DNA of 53,413 nt from Tannerella forsythia (GTDB taxonomy: Bacteria > Bacteroidota > Bacteroidia > Bacteroidales > Tannerellaceae), in the NCBI RefSeq assembly GCF_003860135.1, contig NZ_RQYN01000017.1:1-53413 (forward strand). Reading direction: 5' to 3'. Shown one piece after another: positions 18,578 through 25,886 of this stretch. How positions within the stretch are numbered: position 1 is the first letter of the stretch; each line of letters begins with the position of its first letter. A model generated the notes under the pieces. The model saw only the letters and a list, made by a program, of their open reading frames with translations, ran no database searches and had not been told where the DNA came from. A program made the translations under genes and the position numbers.

Positions 18578-19420
18578 ATGGCTACTTATATTGGAATAGA
18601 CCTGGGAGGTACTCAAATACGAGGCGGACGAATCGTTGACGATGCGCTGGTGGCACACACCCGCAGACAGACCCCTCGCGACACGAAAGACGAATATGCG
18701 GTAATCGACGCGATCAAAGAGGTCGTCGAGACGGTGACGGAAGGGCAGCCTGTCGAGGCGATCGGTATCGGTGTGCCCGGCATGGTGGACAGGGAACGGG
18801 GAATCGTCTATCATGTGATGAATATCCCGCATTGGGAGGAGAAAGTGGAACTCAAGAAAATCCTTGAAGCAACGTACCGGATTCCTGTATATATAGACAA
18901 TGACGCGAACTGCTTCGCTTTGGGCGAACGCTATTTCGGAGCAGGACGGGATTTCGAGCACTTTGTCGGGCTGACGGTCGGAACGGGACTGGGCGGAGGG
19001 ATCATCCAGCAGGGACGTCTGCTTTCGGATGCCAATTGCGGTTCGGGCGAGTTCGGGATGTTACCTTACAAGGATCAGGTGCTCGAATACTATGCCAGCG
19101 GCTCGTTCTTCCAAAACGTGTATGGAGTAGACGGGAAAGAAATGTATCGGCGCGCGTGCGACCGCGATGCCGAAGCGTTGCGAGCCTACCGGGAGCTTGG
19201 GAAGCATCTGGCCGAAGCCGTCATGATGGTCGTATTGACCATCGACCCGCAGATGATCGTTTTCGGCGGTTCCGTCGCGGAAGCGCACGAACTGTATGAG
19301 GTAGCGATGTACGCTCATCTGAAAACGTTTGCATACAGCCACTCGATGGAACGTTTGCAGCTGTTCTTTTCGGAACTCGAACATCCGGGCATCTTGGGAG
19401 CGGCCTCCCTTTGTTACTAA
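18578..19420 (+). CDS. ROK-family sugar kinase lacking the zinc motif
   Basis: A 280-residue ROK (repressor/ORF/kinase) protein without the DNA-binding domain, so a presumed cytoplasmic sugar kinase. The phosphate-binding IDLGGTQIRGG is at 7-17, the catalytic Asp109 lies in IDNDANCFALGE, and VGTGLGGGII at 134-143 is the second phosphate loop. Canonical members then carry GEIGH and a CxCGxxGCxE zinc site; here the matching segment is GSGEFGMLPYKD, with Met161 in place of the histidine and no cysteine cluster. The start at 18578 is chosen because MATYIGIDLGG is the usual N-terminus. Its stop overlaps the end of the opposing barrel gene by four bases. The sugar is unknown. Confidence 0.88.
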   Translation: MATYIGIDLGGTQIRGGRIVDDALVAHTRRQTPRDTKDEYAVIDAIKEVVETVTEGQPVEAIGIGVPGMVDRERGIVYHVMNIPHWEEKVELKKILEATYRIPVYIDNDANCFALGERYFGAGRDFEHFVGLTVGTGLGGGIIQQGRLLSDANCGSGEFGMLPYKDQVLEYYASGSFFQNVYGVDGKEMYRRACDRDAEALRAYRELGKHLAEAVMMVVLTIDPQMIVFGGSVAEAHELYEVAMYAHLKTFAYSHSMERLQLFFSELEHPGILGAASLCY

Positions 19421-20292
19421 AAACACCGGATATAGGCTAACGAATAGCTGTCGTACAGATTGTCGTACATGCCGTGCTTAAAGCGTACGGAGATGATGTT
19501 CTTTTTGATCTCGTATTCGAACTTGGTGCGCAAAGTAACCGGATGATCGCCGTTGTTTTTATAGCCATAGAATCCCGAATAATCGGCCGAGAGCGATACG
19601 TGGTGTAATTTCGCGCTCATCCCGAAGCCGTAGAGCAAGGCGTCGTTCTGGCGATGCACGAGGTCGTTCGTCATCCAGCAATAGAAGCCGAGCAAGCCTT
19701 GCACGCGCAACGCTGCCGATCCGTCCGCATTTTGAAGCAGGTTGCGGCCCGCCGTCAGATCGAACCAGTACGACGCCGCGTCCGTATAACGGGCATCGGC
19801 CAGACGGCTCCCACTGGCCGTTTTCAGGTTGGCGCTCACCATCAAGTCGCACCAGCGATTGCTGCGAAGCACCTGATAGAACGAATGAATCAGCACGTCG
19901 CCATAACAGCGGAAAGGGGGCTTCGTTTCCGCGGCACGACGCTCGAATTTCGTAGCCTCCGTCGTCTCGTAATTTTCCGTGATGACGCCGGCTATTTCCA
20001 CCCCCGCCTTGCCATGAGCAATCGGTATAAAGAGCCGGGCGAAGAGATCGCTCGTCTTATCGCCCGGATAGTAATGATACTCTCCTCTCAGTTCCAACTC
20101 CCAGCGCGTACCGATGCGACCGCTCCGCAACTCCGAAATCGGGAAGGCATTCGGCCCGAAATAACGCGGAGTATAAGTCAGCAACTTCATCCGCTCGCGC
20201 CAATCTTCGTCTTCGCCTTGCGCAAAGAGCAGGAAGGGAATAGAAGAAAGTAATATGATGACAAGTCCTTTCGTTCTTGAAGAAATATTCAT
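19417..20292 (-). CDS. Hypothetical exported beta-barrel protein
   Basis: I do not recognise a named family. The 291-residue protein has a signal peptide (cleavage near LFA-QGED, residue 24) followed by alternating hydrophobic/polar strands rich in aromatic residues (for example WELELRGEYHYYP, VSLSADYSGFYGY, NIISVRFKHGMYD) and ends in Phe. This pattern is that of a small outer-membrane beta-barrel. The gene runs against the ROK kinase, overlapping by four bases, and has its own -7 box. Confidence 0.75.
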   Translation of the reverse strand: MNISSRTKGLVIILLSSIPFLLFAQGEDEDWRERMKLLTYTPRYFGPNAFPISELRSGRIGTRWELELRGEYHYYPGDKTSDLFARLFIPIAHGKAGVEIAGVITENYETTEATKFERRAAETKPPFRCYGDVLIHSFYQVLRSNRWCDLMVSANLKTASGSRLADARYTDAASYWFDLTAGRNLLQNADGSAALRVQGLLGFYCWMTNDLVHRQNDALLYGFGMSAKLHHVSLSADYSGFYGYKNNGDHPVTLRTKFEYEIKKNIISVRFKHGMYDNLYDSYSLAYIRCF

Positions 20293-20312
20293 TCGTTTAC
20301 GTTTTTGGGGTG

Positions 20313-20320
20313 CAAACTTA
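20313..20320 (-). promoter_or_regulatory. Putative -7 box for the beta-barrel gene
   Basis: The minus strand reads TAAGTTTG, an exact TAnnTTTG, 20 bases before the start codon, implying a very short leader. Confidence 0.5.
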
Positions 20321-20459
20321 CAAAAAAATGTCTTTTATGGGCCCTGCGGACGCAAATTCCGCATTGGGCCGGTTACAGCGGTCGGTCGTCGTCGGTCAGC
20401 ACGCGGTCGTTCGGATGTTTTGGGTTTGTCGATCAGTCGTCGGTCCACCATTCAACGAT

Positions 20460-20574
20460 TCCCCACAGGTACGTATGCGCCTCTCACATAGGTACGTATG
20501 GGGCACCCCCATAGGCACGTATGCGGTATCCCCATAGGCACGTATGCGGTATCCGTATAAACACGTATGCGCCG
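20460..20574. repeat. Five-copy tandem repeat with 23-base period
   Basis: The core ACGTATG recurs at 20471, 20494, 20517, 20540 and 20563, exactly 23 bases apart. Copies 3 and 4 are nearly identical (CCATAGGCACGTATGCGGTA); copies 1, 2 and 5 differ at several positions. The first two copies contain the palindrome TACGTA. The period is not a multiple of three and no unique spacers are present, so it is neither coding nor a CRISPR array. It lies in the 389-base gap between two minus-strand genes; the rest of the gap holds a GC-rich stem (GCGGA/TCCGC near 20347-20363) and GGTCGGTCGTCGTCGGTC simple sequence. Confidence 0.9.
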
Positions 20575-20613
20575 GCTTATGACGTTCGGCACCCGTAACA
20601 ACGTGAAAAACAA

Positions 20614-20663
20614 CAGAGGCTGCCCCTCCTCGATAAACGAGTCGAAGCAGCCTCTGCTTTTTT
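20614..20663. terminator. Bidirectional terminator downstream of the GH92 gene
   Basis: CAGAGGCTGC at 20614-20623 pairs perfectly with GCAGCCTCTG at 20647-20656. A T run follows on the plus side, and on the minus side the stem is followed by TTGTTTTTC, so it can end the GH92 transcript that stops at 20682. Confidence 0.75.
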
Positions 20664-20681
20664 CGATATTCCCTCGGCCGA

Positions 20682-22940
20682 TTATCGCTCGGCCGGTTCG
20701 GCTCCCATGGTAAACTCCAGCACTCCGCCGGCCGTTATCGCGGCGAAGTCGATGTACGATTTATCATACGGAGCGCCGTTCAGCGTAACCGATCGGATGT
20801 ATTTGTTCGCCGCGCTGTTGTTCTTGGCGACGATCCGGAACGTCTTGCCGTCGGCTACTTGCAGCGTGGCTTCGTTCACCACGGGGCTGCCGAAGTAGTA
20901 ACGTCCGCCGGCAGGTTCCACCTGATACATGCCGAGCGCCGACAGGACGTACCAGGCCGACATCTGACCGACATCCTCGTTGCCGCAAAGCCCCGCGGGA
21001 CGGTCGGAATAAAGACTGTCGAGCACAAAACGCACTTTCTCGGCCGTTTTTTCGGGCTTACCGATGCACGAATAAAGGTATAGCACGTGGTGGCTCGGCT
21101 CGTTGCCGTGCGCATACTGGCCGATCAGTCCGCTGATGTCGGGCGAGGCGTCCGCGCCCATATCGCCGGAGACGATGAAGAGCGAATCGAGCTTCTGCTC
21201 AAAGGCTTCGCGACTGCCGAACAGCGCGACCAGTCCTTCCACATCGTGCGGTACGAGCCACGTGTATTGCCATGCCGTTCCTTCGGTGTAATCGTTCTCG
21301 CGATGCACGGAATGGAACGGATCGAACGGCGTGCGGAAGTTTCCTTTCGAATCTTTCCCGCGCATAAACCCGGTCGACGGGTCGAAATAATGCGTATAAG
21401 CCTTGCTCAGCTTCGTGAAATACTCGGCATCTTCTTCCTTCCCCATCTGTTTGGCTACTTGCACCACGCTCCAGTTCGCAATCGCGTATTCCATCGTTTT
21501 GGCCACCGACTCCACTTCCTTATCGAAGGGGATGTAACCGTATTCTTTCATATAGCCCTGGCCTCTTTCATCGAGCATCGCCGAAGTCTTCATCGCCTCG
21601 AACGCCAGCTCCTTATCGAATCCGCCAAACCCTTTCAGCACGGCATCGGCCACCACGCAGATCCCCGGATTACCGACCATGCAATCCGTTTCGTTCGCCA
21701 TCAGATGCCAGACGGGCAGTTTGCCCTGCTCCTGATAAATCGCCAGCATGGTGCGGACGATATCCGGCATTTTCTCGGGGTGAATCAGCGTCATCAGCGG
21801 ATGTGCCGCACGGTATGTATCCCACAGCGAGAAGGTCGTATAGTTCGTAAATCCGGCCTGATGGTGCACGGTCTTGTCCGTCCCGAAATAATCCTTGTTG
21901 ACATCGCAGAACTCCGACGGGGCAATCATCGTATGATAGAGCGCGGTGTAGAAGATGCGCTTCGTGCGTTCGTCGGCATCGACCACCACCTTGTTCAGCT
22001 CCTCGTTCCATGCTTTGTCGGCCTGAGCCACTGTCCCTTCGAAGTCCCAGCCCGGCAGCTCGGCCTGCAGGTTCATCTTCGCATTCTCGGCGCTCACGGG
22101 CGAGAGGGCTACTTTTACGTAGACCGTCTCGTTATCTTCCGTCTCGAAGAACGCCAGTCCGTAGGCCGCCGATGCACCCTCTTTCAACTCTTTCCGCTCC
22201 TGCCGGAAGCTTTTGATCGGCTTCGAGAACACGGCCGTGAAATAGATACGCTGGTCGTGAGCCCATCCCTGCGAGCAACGATAACCCGATACGGTCGTAT
22301 CATTTTCTTGCATGACGACCCCATCGACCGGGCGATCCCACCCGATGCCGTGCTCAAGGTCGAAAATCACGTTGGCATCGGCCGCTTTCGGGAAGGTGAA
22401 CTTATGAAACGCGACGCGCTTCGTGGCCGTCAGTTCCACATCGATGCCGAAGCGATCGAGACGCACGGCGTAATAACCGGGGCGCACCTTCTCCGTCGAT
22501 CGGCTGAAGAGCGAATAAATCCCCGAAGCGGGATCGCTCAGGTCGCCGCGTGTCAGTTTTACCTCGCCGACGGCCGGCATCAACGAAATATCGCCGAGGT
22601 CGCCGATCCCCGTCCCGCTCAGGTGCATCTGTCCGAACCCGATGATCGTCGAGTCCGTGATATGATAACCGGAACACCAGTCCCACCCCTGACTGTAATT
22701 CGTCGGACCTACCTGTACGAGCCCGAACGGAACGTTAGCCCCGACGAACACATGCCCATGATCGCCCGTCCCGATGTACGGATCGACATACTGTGTGAGA
22801 TTTTGTATGGATGAAGGCTGACCGCCCTCCTGTCCGCCGCTACGCTTGCAGGCCGTTGCCACGATGGCGAGCATCAGGAAGCCCCACGCGCCGGCCGCTT
22901 TCATTCTTTGCAGAATCTTTGTTTGTCTCATTTTAATCAT
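20682..22940 (-). CDS. GH92 alpha-mannosidase lipoprotein
   Basis: A 752-residue glycoside hydrolase of family 92, calcium-dependent exo-alpha-mannosidases that trim host or yeast mannans and N-glycans. A lipobox ATAC (Cys31) predicts a lipoprotein. N-terminal domain: YVDPYIGTGDHGHVF and PFGLVQVGP; catalytic domain: YHTMIAPSEF, FTNYTTFSLWDTYRAAHPL, HGNEPSHHVLYLY (containing the glutamate proposed as general acid) and GLCGNEDVGQMSAWYVLSALG. The start may be at 22940, overlapping the upstream lipoprotein stop by eight bases, or at the ATG at 22931. It is last in the operon that begins with ccsA/resB and ends at a hairpin. Linkage specificity (1,2, 1,3 or 1,6) cannot be read from sequence by eye. 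Confidence 0.95.
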   Translation of the reverse strand: MIKMRQTKILQRMKAAGAWGFLMLAIVATACKRSGGQEGGQPSSIQNLTQYVDPYIGTGDHGHVFVGANVPFGLVQVGPTNYSQGWDWCSGYHITDSTIIGFGQMHLSGTGIGDLGDISLMPAVGEVKLTRGDLSDPASGIYSLFSRSTEKVRPGYYAVRLDRFGIDVELTATKRVAFHKFTFPKAADANVIFDLEHGIGWDRPVDGVVMQENDTTVSGYRCSQGWAHDQRIYFTAVFSKPIKSFRQERKELKEGASAAYGLAFFETEDNETVYVKVALSPVSAENAKMNLQAELPGWDFEGTVAQADKAWNEELNKVVVDADERTKRIFYTALYHTMIAPSEFCDVNKDYFGTDKTVHHQAGFTNYTTFSLWDTYRAAHPLMTLIHPEKMPDIVRTMLAIYQEQGKLPVWHLMANETDCMVGNPGICVVADAVLKGFGGFDKELAFEAMKTSAMLDERGQGYMKEYGYIPFDKEVESVAKTMEYAIANWSVVQVAKQMGKEEDAEYFTKLSKAYTHYFDPSTGFMRGKDSKGNFRTPFDPFHSVHRENDYTEGTAWQYTWLVPHDVEGLVALFGSREAFEQKLDSLFIVSGDMGADASPDISGLIGQYAHGNEPSHHVLYLYSCIGKPEKTAEKVRFVLDSLYSDRPAGLCGNEDVGQMSAWYVLSALGMYQVEPAGGRYYFGSPVVNEATLQVADGKTFRIVAKNNSAANKYIRSVTLNGAPYDKSYIDFAAITAGGVLEFTMGAEPAER

Positions 22941-23286
22941 TATTATTCTTAACTAATTCTTCCGTCTGTTCTTTCTTGATAAGTTCCCCATTTCTGAAAA
23001 CGAAAAAAGTGCTTACCATGTGCTCATTCCGGTGCGCATAAAGACCTTCTTTGTAGCACAACACTTCAATCGTATCACCATCTTCCATGTACAGTTCTTC
23101 CTTAAAAGGCTTACCGTATTTTTCCAAAATAAACGCTTTGCTAACCCCCAGCTTGATGTCTTCGTTCCGGAATCGGGTCGAAGTCCTGAAATAAGTGGAA
23201 CACCCCGACAGCATCAGGAAGAACAGCGCTGTCAGAGCCATCGTTTTCATCCGGCTGATGGTGCTGGCTGTAAAATTCATTTTCAT
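22933..23286 (-). CDS. Small lipoprotein of unknown function
   Basis: A 117-residue protein with a lipobox LSGC (Cys29) and a mature part of about 88 residues. The segment FRNEDIKLGVSKAFILEKYGKP resembles the helical N-part of the SmpA/OmlA (BamE-like) fold, in which a G-x-S/T-K-xx-V/I-xx-x-G-P pattern is common; this is an inference, not a firm match. Internal ATGs near residues 13 and 16 are alternative starts. It overlaps or adjoins the GH92 start and lies 59 bases after the S9 peptidase. Confidence 0.7.
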   Translation of the reverse strand: MKMNFTASTISRMKTMALTALFFLMLSGCSTYFRTSTRFRNEDIKLGVSKAFILEKYGKPFKEELYMEDGDTIEVLCYKEGLYAHRNEHMVSTFFVFRNGELIKKEQTEELVKNNND

Positions 23287-23345
23287 ATCAAACTATTTAT
23301 AAATAAAACATTGCTATCTAATTCTACTCATTCTCCATCCCCAAT

Positions 23346-25886
23346 TCAATCCCGATAGAGATCGTTCCACCATGAAGCGTCTCCCTTCAACCATTTCTCG
23401 AACCACGCAAAGATCGATTCGTTCCATTTCAGGCGTTTCTCGTAATCGAGGATCTGGTGATTCTCTCCTTCAACCTGAAGGAGTTCGGCCGGCTTGCCCA
23501 AAATCTTCAGGGCGGTGTACATCTGAATACTTTCTCCGGGCGGTACATTCGTATCGGCCGTGCCATGAACCAGCAAGATCGGTGTCTTGATCTTGTCGGC
23601 ATGGAACAAGGGGCTCTGGTCGACGTACAACTCCCGGTTATTCCACGGATAACTGCCGGCGCTGGCTGCCGTGCTGTACGAATACCCCCAATAGCCTTCG
23701 CCCCAATAACTGCTGATGGAGCTGATACCCGCGTGCGATACGGCGGCGGCAAACATATCCGTACGCGTCTGGAGATACATCGTCATGAAACCTCCGTACG
23801 ACGCGCCCATACATCCGATCTTCATGGAATCGACAAAAGGATGTTCGGCGATGAACTGCTTCGTCCCTTCGATGATATCGTCCGACGAGCGCCGTCCCCA
23901 CGTATTGACGTGCAAGGCTGAGAACCGCTGGCCGAAACCGGTGGCGCCACTCGGTTGAAGCACGTACACGACATATCCCATCGCCGCGTAAACGTGCATC
24001 GGGTAACGGCTTTCGAAACGTCGCTCCACAGGCGAAGTGCCTCCGTAATAATAGACAATCATCGGATACTTCTTCGTGGCATCGAAACCGGGTGGCAGGT
24101 AGTAATATCCTTTGATTTCCGTGCCATCGGAATTGATGAAATCCCAGTCCTTTACTTCGCCCAACGTGAGTTGCGACAACTGCCGCCGGTAAGGATCGGC
24201 GATCCGGGTCGTTCTTCCCGTCCTTACATTATATATATAGGCACGTGTCGAGTTCGAAAGGCTTACTCCCGAATAGGCAAGCACGGGAGCATATTCCGCG
24301 ACTTCGAACCCGTTCACCACCTCTTCTTCGGATGGCAGACGCGTATATCGTCTCGTATGCAGGTCGTATCTATACAGGCAAACCCTGTCTTCATCTTCTG
24401 CCTGGAAATAAATCGTCCGGCTGTCGGCGCTCCATTGCCCCCTCGTCACGCTCGGATTAAAATCTTTCGTGATCGGCTCGATCTTCTTCGTCGACAAATC
24501 CATCAAGAAGGCCTGCGTATCGTAGCTGTTGGCAATTTGCCCCTCGGCTACATTCAGTCCGATCCCGTCGAAAGACTCGGGAGCGCCCAGAATCAAGAGT
24601 TGCTTTCCGTCGGGCGAAAACCGTGCGTACGAAGCGAACCGGTCTTTCCACCACAACGTATCGGCCGTCATCGTCTTGAGATCGAGACGGAACAGGGACG
24701 ATTGACGGAAAGGTCGTTCCGTGATCGTTTCTTCGGTAGTCGATAACAGGATATAGCGACCGTCCCGACTCACGTCGTTCAAGTGCGTGTAATGCGCCCC
24801 GAAGGTCAACTGGCGGGTCAGTCCCGTCGCTAAATCGTAACGATAAATAAAAGCCTGACGCGGTTTATGACCGGTGCGTTCCGTCAACGTATGCATGCGG
24901 AAAATAGTTCCCGGCTTGTCTTCCGTTTCATCGGCTTTTGTGTAGAACAGCGCTTTCTCGTCCGACGAGATCAGGAACGACTCGTCCGGGATATCTTCGG
25001 CCAGTATATTTTCTTCGAGCGTCTCCGGCCGGATAGCGACAAGATGAGTCCGTTCGCCTGCCTTCGAACGGAAAACGAGACGCTCGGTCTTCGGCATCCA
25101 TCGCAGGCCGTGTTTCCGCCGGTCGGTATCGATCGTTATCCGTCGGCCGGTCGGGATGTGGTATAGCTCGGTCGAGTACGATGATCTCTTTCCATACGAA
25201 TCGGTGTACGAAATCAACACATAATTCCCCTGCGGAGATACCGACGTTCCGCTCACACGTTTTCCCTTAATGATATCGTCCAGCACGATCCGGCGTTTCG
25301 AATCATGCGAGACCGACCATCCGGCCGAACTCTTCGCGTCGTTCTCGAGCGATATTTTCAAAGTCGTCCCCGCGCTTGTTGCCGACGGAGAGAATAACTT
25401 AACGACCACGCGGGCAGCCTGCGGATACGGGGCGAGGGTGGCGGATAACTCCTTCGCCTGAGCCTGTACCTCTTCGACCGTCGTCTTCGTCGAAACCGAC
25501 TGACCGTTTACAAACAGCTCGGCCAACGCAGGAGTAATGACCTTCACTTTCACTTTTCCGTACGCTTTTCCGTGCACATAGAAAGAGAAAAGTTGTACAA
25601 ACGGCTTTTCCGTTCCTGAAGTGAGGTGAAACAGTCCGGCCGTATCGGCCTCATACGTTCGAGTAAAGGCCGCTTGTTCCGGCATGGTGAGCTTCAGTTT
25701 CAATAACTTTTCATGATTAAACGAATTGCCTTTTCGATCGACCGAGTCGACGGCAAACGGTTGGTCTACTTCGAGCGGAGCGACTCCCCTCAGCGTCGTC
25801 AAAGTTTCGCTCTGTGCCGAGCCATAGACAAGCCCCAATACAAACAGCAGAGCGATCTGACATGTACGATTGATTTTATGTTTCAT
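23346..25886 (-). CDS. S9-family (prolyl oligopeptidase-like) serine peptidase
   Basis: An 846-residue exported peptidase. A signal peptide ends near GSAQ (residue 25). The first two-thirds form a WD-like beta-propeller (repeats such as ASYARFSPDGKQLLI and RGQWSADSRTIYFQAED). The alpha/beta-hydrolase domain at the C-terminus carries the triad: Ser696 in GASYGGF, Asp778 in HGTADTNVPP, His810 in GENHQI. This layout is that of dipeptidyl-peptidase/oligopeptidase S9 enzymes that clip short peptides in the periplasm. Its start overlaps the end of the ccsA/resB gene by 11 bases. The exact cleavage specificity is not evident. Confidence 0.92.
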   Translation of the reverse strand: MKHKINRTCQIALLFVLGLVYGSAQSETLTTLRGVAPLEVDQPFAVDSVDRKGNSFNHEKLLKLKLTMPEQAAFTRTYEADTAGLFHLTSGTEKPFVQLFSFYVHGKAYGKVKVKVITPALAELFVNGQSVSTKTTVEEVQAQAKELSATLAPYPQAARVVVKLFSPSATSAGTTLKISLENDAKSSAGWSVSHDSKRRIVLDDIIKGKRVSGTSVSPQGNYVLISYTDSYGKRSSYSTELYHIPTGRRITIDTDRRKHGLRWMPKTERLVFRSKAGERTHLVAIRPETLEENILAEDIPDESFLISSDEKALFYTKADETEDKPGTIFRMHTLTERTGHKPRQAFIYRYDLATGLTRQLTFGAHYTHLNDVSRDGRYILLSTTEETITERPFRQSSLFRLDLKTMTADTLWWKDRFASYARFSPDGKQLLILGAPESFDGIGLNVAEGQIANSYDTQAFLMDLSTKKIEPITKDFNPSVTRGQWSADSRTIYFQAEDEDRVCLYRYDLHTRRYTRLPSEEEVVNGFEVAEYAPVLAYSGVSLSNSTRAYIYNVRTGRTTRIADPYRRQLSQLTLGEVKDWDFINSDGTEIKGYYYLPPGFDATKKYPMIVYYYGGTSPVERRFESRYPMHVYAAMGYVVYVLQPSGATGFGQRFSALHVNTWGRRSSDDIIEGTKQFIAEHPFVDSMKIGCMGASYGGFMTMYLQTRTDMFAAAVSHAGISSISSYWGEGYWGYSYSTAASAGSYPWNNRELYVDQSPLFHADKIKTPILLVHGTADTNVPPGESIQMYTALKILGKPAELLQVEGENHQILDYEKRLKWNESIFAWFEKWLKGDASWWNDLYRD

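Noticed and set aside
20277-20537. 86-codon plus-strand frame ending in the 23-base repeat
   Set aside because: The frame is open in more than one phase because of the repeat, the repeat period is not a multiple of three, and it overlaps the promoter of the barrel gene.
20460-20574. CRISPR array or iteron origin
   Set aside because: No spacers, and no replication initiator gene or plasmid functions nearby; a chromosomal context is clear.
21087-22814. 575-codon open frame on the plus strand, antisense to the GH92 gene
   Set aside because: It lies wholly inside a clear GH92 coding region, shows no domain or signal sequence and is His/Arg-rich as expected of a reverse-strand shadow.
23955-24746. 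263-codon plus-strand frame antisense to the S9 peptidase
   Set aside because: Shadow of the peptidase gene; no recognisable domain and its composition is that of reversed codons.
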